This document shows positions 14,701 through 26,700 of a stretch of DNA of 64,000 nt, piece by piece (the first letter of the stretch is position 1; every line of letters starts with the position of its first letter). Below the pieces are notes generated by a model that ran no database searches, had not been told where the DNA came from, and saw only the letters and a program-made list of their open reading frames with translations. The DNA comes from Temnopleurus reevesii. Lineage: Eukaryota; Echinodermata; Echinoidea; Temnopleuroida; Temnopleuridae. Both the position numbers and the translations under genes were made by a program. The stretch spans positions 124,001-188,000 of the forward strand of contig BQKZ01000346.1 in NCBI GenBank assembly GCA_036244855.1. Reading direction: 5' to 3'.

Positions 14701-17700
14701 TCACACGATCCAAGTTTGTTTTGAAGTTCCTAGTCACATAAGAAAACATATTGTGAATAACGATAAATGAGAATGATGGTGCGAAGAGAGGCACAAAGGG
14801 AAATGATTAAATATAAAAAAAAAAACACTTTGACACACTTTTAGCAAACTATAGAAGATTACAGATCATAGGAAACAAAAAAATGCAGGTGAATAAATCT
14901 CTACAAGAATTCACATGCTATGTGAATATTTTGTGAAAATGATCACTTGTTAGAAATAAGAAACACAGAATGAACCAAATAAAATACAAAACACAAAATC
15001 ATTCGAAGGTTGGACAAGAAACTAACCTTGAGTGCAGACAGCTTGCTCTCTATGACTTCCATGTTGCCTGCTGGATCTGCTTTGCTTGAAAGCTCATGTT
15101 TCAGGTCTCTCAATTGCTGAGTAAAAGTCTGATGAGTGTGTTGGAAGTCTTGATGATCTTTCACTGCCTCCTGATGTTTGCATACACAATCCTATTTGAA
15201 TATAACCAAACAAGATTAAATATTTCATAAAATTCAGAGCTAGCATCAATATGACAATCATCAATTTCTCTTTATTGTCAATGAGTCTGCCATATGTAAA
15301 CATCTCTTTGGAAAAATGTCTGTATTATCCAAACTAAAATGCATCATTTGTAACTCATATAGGACACGTATTTACTCTGAGGAATTTTCAAGAAGCTATT
15401 TGTATTATCCTAAAGCCCCGGTCACATAGGACCCCGGAAGCAGCACGATTCACCCCGACTCATTGTTTTGAGGCGCTTAACTGTGAATTACCAAAGAGTC
15501 GGGGTGAATCGTGTAGCTTCCGGGGTCCTATGTGACCGGGGCTTTAGGCTGGCTTTGTCCCGGTCACCACCAGCACAAAAATACTTCAAAGATTAAGTAC
15601 AAGTTCTTGCTACATACCTATCTATCCAACTGGGTTGGGTATAACAAATTGTGGATTAATTTCTTGCTGAAGGAAAATTTTGTCAAGGCCCGGAATCTAT
15701 CTCTTTCTTACCTTATAATCCTCATCAAGCTTGTTATATCTATTCACCAGATCGTCAAGAAGGTCTCTGATTGGTTCGTTATTAGGACTCTCCTCCTCCA
15801 GCTTCTGAGCATGCTCAGTGACCTTCTCAAGGTCCTGGTGATGTCTCTCTATGTCTTGCTGAATACACTGCAATAGTAGATATACAGATTATTTCTACAC
15901 TATGCAAGCATCTGGAGATCCACGCAATGTGAAATGATAGTTTAAACTTTTAAACAAAGGTCAACATACTCTTACTGTTACAGAAAAAATGCTTACTCCC
16001 AAAGAAAAGTCTATGTATTATTAATTCTGTGAACAAAGGAATGGTTGAACCCCGAGTACAATAAGTACAATATAATTATTGGAGAAGGTGATAAATTATG
16101 AAATAATTAAGAGTAAAGTTCATTTGGTCCTGTCCCAGATCGAAAGTCAGTTTCTGAAGGCTTTCTTGATTCCATGAGAAAGTTCTGCCTGAGATGAGAC
16201 CGAATCTAAAAAGAGCATGTTTTTAAGTTATAGCATGTATATAGCACGCTGAACTGCTTGTGCCACAGTATATCATATCACTTTGCCACCAGGTTTCGAC
16301 ATAACATCATAAATGAATCATACCTTGCATCTATCCAGTTGTGCTTTCTTCTCTGTCAATGTTGCCTTTCGTTGTTGAGCATCAAGAAGCTGAGATCTCA
16401 TTTCATCCAACCATCTACACAGTTTCGCTTTGCCGGCATCAAGGTTCTCCCAAACTTTCAAATTACCCTGTCGTTCATGATAAAAATTAAGTATAGTATG
16501 AAATATGCATGCATTAATTGTACACATGAAATCTATACAATATGTTCTCTCTAAATCATAGCCAAGAGAAAAATCCTAATTCTTCCTACATTTCATTGCT
16601 GTTTTTTATCATTCAATAATCCATTTCATTTAAAGTAATTAAAAACTACACACTATCACAATGACATAATATGATGATAATTAGTTTCTTACTTCAAAAA
16701 AAGCAAATTTGATGCTATGATCAAGAAGCAACCAATTCTTTCTCCCAAACACCCTGGTATAGTCATTCTAAAGTCAATATGCCAGTTGCATTAGGAGAAT
16801 AGAACTAAATTTCATATCATTCATTCTCTCTCAATGAATAGACACAACATATCATCTCCTCACCTGTAGTTTGTCCTTAGTACTGTTCATCCTTTGTACA
16901 AGTTCATCATATTTCTGCGTGCTATCATTGACATCAGCTTTCATGGCCTCTTGACCTCTTGGTGCTGTTCGTTGCTGAGCTTTATCTGCCTTGCTAACCA
17001 TCGCATGTACGAGGCTCTGACCTCGATGTCTGCTGGACATCAACTCCTGAGAAAAAAATTGTCATAGATGCTTTGTGAATGAATGATATTATAATAGATT
17101 TTTCATTCTCAATTCGAAGGGCAACAAAAACTTGAACACGATTCTTCCACATTCAAACATTGAATAATCTCAGTCTTTGATAGGTATTATTGGTTTGAGA
17201 TTACAATGTAGCAGCCAGTAATGTGAGAACATAATTGAGCGCCCCACTCAATCAAGAACATTTTATGAGCAGTTAACTAACTGATAAAGCATTTAATTCA
17301 AGTTTAGCATACAATTTATGCACAAAAACTCATTTCAGGACCAAGTGGATGAATTTAAATCATACCTGAACAACCTCTAGTCTCTTCTGTATATCATCTT
17401 TGTTTCCTGTCACATCATCACATTCATCCAGCTTCTGATCAGCCTCTGTCTGCCATTTCTTACACTCTGTGCTTGCTATCTCATACTTGTTCTCATCCTC
17501 AACAGATCGATCAAGATGGTGGTGAAGTTCCTGCAAAAAAAGAACATCAAAAGTCAAACATCTTGAATCATATATTTCTTATTCCATTTAATTTTAACAT
17601 ACAAATCCTCCCTTTAATCAACTTTAGAACCAGTTGTAAATAGATTATGACTTGTAAAATGAACTGACCAACACTAAAAAACTTCTTGCACATATAATAA

Positions 17701-20700
17701 TAATAATAATAATGACATTTTTATATAGCGCAAAATACGTAAAGACGTCCCTATGCGCTTAATTTTTAAGACAAAATATAGCTAAGCGGCTCGAGAGACC
17801 GTGCTGCCTCATTGATGGCGCGAAGAAGATATGTTTCTTCTTAAGATAAGAAAGGTTTGACAAATGGGTATTGTTACATAAAATTGTTGATATCCAAAAG
17901 TACAAATCAATTTCAATTTCTTACTGTCAATTGCAGCAAACCATGGGTGTCTTTGTAAATGGGATACCAGACAGTACATGCAGAACATAATGGTTGTTAA
18001 AATTTCCAACTTATTTCTAATTAATTGTCACTTTCCATACATCTGGTATGGACAGATCATAAGAAAAGTCATAGATGTCATATGGATGATTTTACAGGCA
18101 TGCTGTTAATAAACGAGTCTTACCTTGAGTGTCATATGGAGAGCCTGATACTGTACGGCCAGCTTGGTTGCTTCACTGCTGATATGAGTAACGTTGGGGT
18201 TAAAGGTCACAAGACTCTGACCTAGCAATGTCACTTCCTCTCTCAAAGGTTGCTTGTCCAAACACTCCTCAATAAGTTCCTACAAAAAAAGGATTATTTT
18301 GCAAGTTTGAATGTACATATGAAGATTTCATGTGAATGAATATAACTTCCAAATTCTTCCAAACATTTCAGGCACTCATGCAATCAATAAAGCCATGGTC
18401 ACATTTATGTGACTATCTTTTTTGTTTCTTTTATCTCTCAATTCCAAACCTAGTACGTCTAGAGACTAACCTTCACTTTCTGTAGCTTTTCCTTTTTCTC
18501 CATCAGGTTCTCACATTCTCCCTCCAAGGCTGGTAACACTTGTTGCACTCCCTGCATCCACGACTCCAAGGCCTTTGATCTATCCTGATAATCTCTCCAA
18601 ACCCTGGCACACTGTTCGAGGTTAGAGCAGGAATCCTGGGCTAGAATCCTGAGAGCATCTAGTTCATGTTCCAAGGTATGGACCTGTCTAGTGATGCGCT
18701 CATGGCCTGGTCTGGTGCATGTGTCTGGTAGGATCTGGTCTGAGTGATGTGAGACTTGATCCAGGAGAGATTCACCTTCTGGTAGAGATGCCAAGATACT
18801 CTGGAAAACGGGGAAACATAAAACATGACAGATGAAAAAACATAAAAAAGCTATAGAGTTTAGGACAAGCTAGACTATGATTTATGAGGGCAAATAATGA
18901 GGATGATGATTATGGTGGTGGTGGTGGTGGTGGTGATGATGATTATGACGATGATAGTGATGATGATTATAATAATAATAGACAATGATGATAATGATGA
19001 TGCTGCTGATGATGATGATGATGATGATGATGATAATGATGATGAAGAAAATAATGATGATGGAAGTGATGTAAGGATGATGATGATAATCATCATCACG
19101 GTGCTGATAATGGTGATAATGATGTTAATCATGGACAGAATAAATAAACAAACTCTGACTACAGATGGATGGAAGGGATGGTAATGATGTAAACTAACCT
19201 TGATAAGATCCAGTCTAGCTTGGTTTGTCTCCATATCCGAAGCTACTTTACAGCAGGGTTCCATCTCCTTTGTCTTACTCTGAATCCAAGATGAAAGTTT
19301 GTTCATCTCATCGTCGAAGCAAGCATGCTCATCAGCAATCCTCTCTAATCTAACTTTCCCATCCTGTCAAGATAAATGCATGTGTGTGGATATATAATGA
19401 AGATAAAAATATATCAAATTAGTCATGCATATAAGCAGATGCGATGACCATTTCAACCAAACCTTCTATAATTTATGATTTCATACATTCTTTTTGTGAT
19501 CTATTTAAATGTTATTTAACTAATCTATTCTTACAATTTGGAATGAAATGTTTTGCAATGTTTTAAAGAAAGAGAAATAGAATGAATTTAAATTAATTGA
19601 AGAAAAAGTTCACATATATGCCAAGTGGCCATACATCTACCTACTTAAATTTCAAGATTTCAAGGTTTATTTATTTCACAACAATAATATGAAAGTAAAC
19701 ACAAAAATATTTTGTATTTACACATTACAAGGAGAGAAAAAATCAAGATTACAAATCAAAATGAGAGACTAAATACCTGTGCCTTTTGACAAAGGTCATG
19801 ATAGAGATTGGTGAGTGCATTGACCTCTTGTGTGACCTCTGGGTTGTTGATCCCACTGGATTGTAAGAGATCATTCAATGAATCCACCTTGGTCTTATTG
19901 TCTCTCAGTGATTAACAGATAATCTGCAGAATACAAATCATTAAACACATCTCAGCTTAATTTCAGTTTGTCATAGTATACATTGTAAAGCTGTTCTAAA
20001 ACATTTTTCAATGAATGTTCGACGTATGTTCAATGGAAAAATTCCTTATTTAATTCAATCTTTCAACAATGGTAAAGCTTTTTTTCTGTTTCAATCAGCA
20101 AACTCTTTTTCTAGAATATGTCCACGTATACTTTTGAATGAGCCATTACTCATTTGAGTTTAGAAGATATCTACAAGTGCTCCATCAAGATGTGATCTTT
20201 TAATATTAGTAGAGAAAAAAGTGCATGATGATCATCAGATATTTTAACAAGTAAAGAGTATCTTACTGATAATTCATTAGCCATAGCCCTCTTTTCCACA
20301 GCCGTTGCTTGGAGTTCCCCTCCCGTCTGAATGGCATTGTCCATGACTTTCAACCATTCTTTGAGCTCTTTGCAATCATGATCAAGCTTGTTCCATTGGT
20401 CTAGTAGAGTCCCTACAGAACCTTGACCATTGGTGATTTCATCTCTCACTGCGGATAGGGTGTCCTGTAAGAATGAAGGAGAAACCATATTATATTATCA
20501 AATATATACACAACTATTCATACAATCCATATAGATATAAACAAAATATTCCAAACTGTCTATCCGATCAAGATACATTTGGCCCTTGGAAACAGAATAT
20601 GGAATCAAGACCCATGATATCATTGCATTAATAAGAAAGAAATCATGTTATTATTGAGAACATTGATAGCGTACCTTGAGACAATTGACATCTGCATTGA

Positions 20701-23700
20701 TTTGAGCTTGACCAGTAGGGGACGTAACCTCAATGACACAACAAGCCTTATCAGAAGCTCTCTGGACCATCTCCTCCTTGGCTGTCACATCTTTCTCAAG
20801 GTCACTCAAGGTCCCAAGCCTCTGCTCAAGATCAGGCTTTCTTCCTGTCACCAAGGATGCTTGTTTCACCTTTGACCTCATTGAGTCCAGCCAATCAGAG
20901 CAGTTCTTGGCATCTGTCTCATACTGCTCATGATCTATGATAGCTTTCTGCAAAGTCTCTTCCATGTGCTGGAATGTGGAATAAAGTAGAAAATAATGGC
21001 CACTCTTTAGATGAAAGAAGTATACTCAAGCAACTTTTTTTAATTTCAATTTTAAATTTCAAATCTTTCACGAAACTAAAAAAAACCTGATCATCTGATG
21101 ATCCTAGTAATTTAACTCATTGAATACTGAATTCTGTAATTTCAATAGACTTTGTGCAGGGACTACCCGGTTCCAGAAACCAATGGTTTAGTATAGAACA
21201 TCAGTCTTAAAATAAGTGTTCAAAATTAAGTATGAAAATCTACTTCCATTATAGATGTAAGGAATATTCTAAAATTTTAATACAAACTTTAATTACAGTT
21301 CATCTTTTGGTGTGGAAAATGATTACTGAATGCTGTGCTACTTACATTTGTTTTATTTTGTAGTTGAAAGAATGTTGTTTTGAGCTGATTAGCATGGTTA
21401 AGTTGTGTCTTGTCACCAAGTTGGATGCCTTTCTCATGAAGAGCTCTGGCCTGAGGTTCATGGTAAACAAACGCAGCTTTCAGAGTCTGTAGAATGAAGA
21501 AAAAACAGATGGACAAAATCTTACATGAATTCATTCAACATACTTGTAGCCCTCATAAAATTGAATCATTTAATTGTAATTCTATTTCTATCTCTGATGT
21601 ACATTGTGTTTGTATTGTTGATTGAGTGATTGAATGATTGAGTTGAATAAAAGAGCCTTGAATCTAGCATCTTGAAATATTTCATATCATACTAATAAAC
21701 CAAAGGAACACAGGTCCAAGTTACAGTATTATTGCTCTGAGATATCTTAATTTTCATCAATAACTTGTACTTGCTGCAGATATCAATCTGAAGTGCATAC
21801 TTTTGAATTGATGATGGAAATACACACCTTACACTAATCCAAAACCTGTCTCTTTAACTCCAAATCATCTTGAGGCTGCTGAATCTCCTCCAAGGATTCC
21901 TGAGCTTTCATTATCCAGTCTTCAATTCCCTCTACCAATCCGCTGAACTCCTTACAGCCTGCCAACCTCTCAGACATCTTAGCCTCCTCACCAGCCATTT
22001 GATTTGCTGTCTGGTTCCATCTTTCACTCACTGCTATGACTTGGTGTTCAATGGCAGGCTTACCAGGGGCTGCGGTGGAGACTAGTGTGTCTTGGGCTCC
22101 TTGGTCAATGGTTTGAAGCAAGGATTGACCAATAGGAAGCTGACTTTGCAAAGCCTACAAATATGGAGGAATCGGTTAAGTTCAAACGTATTTTGAAAAT
22201 CCATGTGGATGTTTGGAGCATATTCATGATAATCACTAATTACTATTTGTTGTATAATCATCTCATTACAATTCATAAAGCAATTTATGTTATTATTGTC
22301 AAGAATTTAACAAGGACAAAATCTGTAATTGACAAATAATTATATCAATTTATCATACTGTTCTATTTCAACCTCAACATATCTCATCAGCAGTACTAAA
22401 ATATAGTTTTGTCACTTCAACAAAGGCAGCAATCCATGCTACAACTTTCAATCAATTCATGGTGATTTAACAAATACAGCTAAATATCTTATTTTTTAAA
22501 TCCAATCAATCTTACCTGGCATTTCTCTACCGCTGTTTCCAGTCCACTCCTATCAGCTGCCTCCTTTCTCAAATCAGATAGATGGCTGTTAAGTTTATCA
22601 ATGAGAGATGAAAGCTCTTGGACAGCTGAATCAAAGCTAGAATGGTCTTGGCAAGCTTTCTCCTGACTCAACATAATTTCCTGCAGATGATACAAAGAAT
22701 ATTGAAACATGAAAAGATGGAAGGAATACCAAACAACTAAATAAACTGTAGCACAATAATAAACACAACGAGTGAAAAAATCACTTGCTGGGGTCAGATA
22801 ATTTGAAGACATCTTCCTAAGTTACAAGTACCATCTTGTATGTCAGTGTAAAGTTGAACATATAAACCAACCTTGAGTCTGTCTTTTGATGCAATGTGTC
22901 TATTCTTCCTCTCTGCTAACTGACTCTCAACTTCTTCTTTGACATCAGGAGTATTTGACGATGTCACAGCCTTTGCCTTGTCTGTCAGTTCCTGTAGGAT
23001 ACCAGCCTCAGAATTAATCCTCTCTTGTAGTATCTGTATCAAAATACATTGTGAAGGATAGATGTGAAGCTTCAGAAAGATTTGTACAAATTGTGATGAC
23101 ACTATGGTCCATAAAGGCAAAATACTTCATTCAATATTTTGAAATAATTATTGAGAAAATATCTCAAGTTGCTTAATATTTACAAAGCAAAAGTTCACAT
23201 GGGTAGCCTCAGGTGGTAGATGAGTAGCAGAAAAATTATGCTAACTCAATAACCAATAGATAATATAGCACAAAATTTTAGTCAATTGAACTTGATTTCA
23301 TGTATGGGATAAGTAAAGATATTAATATTTTAGCATGGGGTAATTTATACCTTTGACTGTTCGAGGTGTTGAGCTTTGTTTGGAAGTGTATCCTTCAGTT
23401 CAGTTGCATGATCCACTGCTTGGTCCATGGAGTCGAGCCATTGGCCAGCCTTGGTACGACATGCCTTATAGTCCGACCAATCAGAAAGGCTCTTTGAAAC
23501 ATCATGTCTGCCTTGTGTCAGCTGTTCAGATAGGTGGTTAACCTCCCTCTGTAAGGTGGAGAGTTGTTCCTTTATGCTGTCCTGGGTGGCAGGGAGTGTG
23601 TATGGCAACAAAGTGGGGAGGATGCTCTCCACTTGGCTTAGCTTCTCTTCACACTTTTGTTTCTCTTCTTCTAGTGACTAAAAAGGGAAGATGTGGTAAA

Positions 23701-26700
23701 AAAATATTTCAATTTCAATTGGAATACAATGAACATTTATGAGTTGATTTTACAAATTGGACCGTATGCCTTCATTATCACCTTACAGTGGCAAAGGCAT
23801 AAAAACCATCAATTGTATTAATAGATGGGGCAGTAAAAACATCTTGGAGTGTAATGTTCTCTCCTATGGCTGTTTTAACTAGGAAGTTATAAAATAAGCT
23901 GAACATACCTGAAGACCTTGAAGTTTATCCTCACACACATTCCTGTCTCCTGTAGGATCCACACAACTCATAACCAACGGTTTGGACTCATCCAACTTCT
24001 GTCTAACACTGTCAAGCTTGGAATCAACTTCCTTCTCACTGTCTATAGTAGACTTCAGTTGATCGACAACCTCCTGCAATAAAGAAACATTTTGATACAC
24101 AACATTTGATTCACAAAATATTTAAAATCTGAGGAGAATTGAAAATGACATCACAATCACTTTTGTAAATATGCTCTGAAAAGTTAATAATGACTTTCTC
24201 ACCGATATGAACAGAATAGAAACTGTATTAAACCAATGTTCAATCTTTTAGTTGGAAAGACAAGTACATACCTCTAAGTTCTTGAGTAGATTTTGATGAC
24301 CATGTTTGAGTTCTTGAGTCTGGTGTTTAGCAGATGAGTTGTTTGCAACATGGCAGACAGCATCAGTTTTTTCGTCTAAGTCATCAAGGTGATCAGCTTT
24401 CATCTCTTGCAACAGTGACTGTATGGAATGATATTTTTGAAGAGATTTATTGTAATAAAACATATTGTAGATTGATGTAGCAAAAGTATGCATGAAATAT
24501 CATAGTCGTATTGAACAATTTAATAGAAAATTTATCATGTCTGTTATCATCTTTTAAATATTATTGCAAAGACTTAGCATACTAATTTAGTTCTTTCAAT
24601 TCTTAGGGCAGGTGATAACATGGATACAACAACATGAAGAGCTACTATGAAACAATGGGCATAATTCTAGCAACATATCACATTTTGAAGTGAGCTTCTT
24701 TTCCATTCTACTGATTTGTGTATTAAAAAAACCCTCTTAGCAGTAAGTAAAAACAAAACAATAAATTTTTTGCAAACAGTTCAATCATTCAGGTTTTAAT
24801 TGATTTCATTCTGTAGATCTAATAAATTAGAAAAACAATTCAAAATGTTTGAAATAAGAAATAAATGGAAGGATAAAGATAAATGCATAATTGAGTACCT
24901 CAGCTGTAGTGAGTTGTTTTTGAGAATCATCAGTTGGTTTCATCAGTTCCTTAGTTTTCGCCTGAACTTGATCCAAACGATCCTCTACCTCTGCCACTCT
25001 GTTCTCATACTGCTGCATGACCTCTACACAATGACCCATGTCCTTCTCCTTGTCCGCACACTGACTGACCAGAGACATGTAGCGGTCATCAAGGTCTGCA
25101 AGACTTTCATTGTGATTGCTCAGTTCATCATCATCATCCAGGAGAGGGGCAAGGTGGGATCCTTTGGTCTTCATTGCTTCACACAGTAGCTCACCTTCTC
25201 GTAGTTTAGATTTTAAATCCTGTACAAAATAAACATGAATATTCAAACTCAGAATTGCAAAAAAACATACAACATTGAATTGACATGGAATGAAATATTT
25301 ATGACTATCTAAGAGAGGTTGAGTGGAGTTGATTTGAGTTGATTTTATTGACCCTGTCGACCCCCTTTTGGGGTATGAGTACAAACATAATACAATGATA
25401 CAATGAATTTACATGATAAAAATAGAATAAAATGAGGCTAGCATGCAAACAGAGGTGATGTACTTTTTATGAAAACTGTTACGATTCAATTGAATGTTAA
25501 GATACAAAATGACATATTCTAATATGTGCATAATGAAATACAATTTGAAAAGACTTTACTTACTTTAATAGTACTGTATCTTTCTTTGTTGTCTTGTAGA
25601 CTGCCCTCTGTAGACGATGCTTGGTTAAGAGTCGTCTCTTCTGAGTCTAACCAAGAAGACAATGCTTGTTTGGATCTGGTACATTCTTCCTCTAGTACTG
25701 ACGATATATTCTCTTGGACCTATAAAAAGATATTTTTAAAATATTTCGTATAATATCTGTATTAAAAAAAAATCATGAAATGAATGAAACAGAAATACGT
25801 CAAAGGTTATAGGAAATATCTCTGTTATCATAAAGTGAAAATTTTTGGTAAAATTCAAACAATATGGGTTTTTTCTAATAGGTTACATTCTATAAGATAA
25901 CAATCTAATGTCGCATTAATGATATAAACAATATTATAATAGAAGGTGATGAATGAATTTTTTTCAATTATGGTGGTGAAAGGACAGGCTAGTTTGGCTA
26001 GAAAATCTGCATTTTTATCAACTACCAATTGCGAAAATCAATAAATGGGCAAAGTAAATTTGACCCCCCAAAATCATCAAAATAATGAAACATGTACTTG
26101 CCTGTTTGCATGCATCTAATGTGCATTGATACTGATTGCAAGTAGAATCCAGCTCCTTGTCAAGAGATGCGGTGTTGGCTTTCGGGAACCTCTCCTTTAG
26201 AGTACCCACTTGCTCTCTTATTCTATCCAGCTCAGCTCCTTTATTCACAACATTCCTTTCCACATCCTAGAATTAAAATACATTGCGTAATATTTAGTTA
26301 TTTAGTTCAATGAAAAGTAAAAAGACACAATACTAAAAACAAAAATATCAATTAGTAATATCTCTGAATCATTCTAGTATAAACCCAGGCATAATAATAA
26401 ATATTCAGGCACAATTAAAAAAAATGTCACATACATCATAAGCATTAATTATGATATCAACTCAACAAAGAACACAGCTCCCCCATTCAATAGCTCAATC
26501 AGACAAAAGAATGGAGCTTCCTCATATATTTCACGTTTTCCTTGTGGAAAACTAGGAAAGATATTTTTTCTGAGTGAGAGCCATTGTAAAGGCTTGAGTG
26601 GGAAATGTTTTGTATTGTCCAATTTATTTGTCCTTATATTTCAGTAACATACATACACAACATCACATCTTGCAATTCTATCTATTGGATATCAATCAAC

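Noticed and set aside
18875..19184. ORFs rich in Met/Ile/Asp or Ser over the trinucleotide tract
   Set aside because: Translation of a simple repeat; only the exon 53 part (19199-19363) is coding.
24800..25189. 129-aa plus-strand ORF
   Set aside because: Antisense shadow of nesprin exon 42 plus intron; no recognisable domain.
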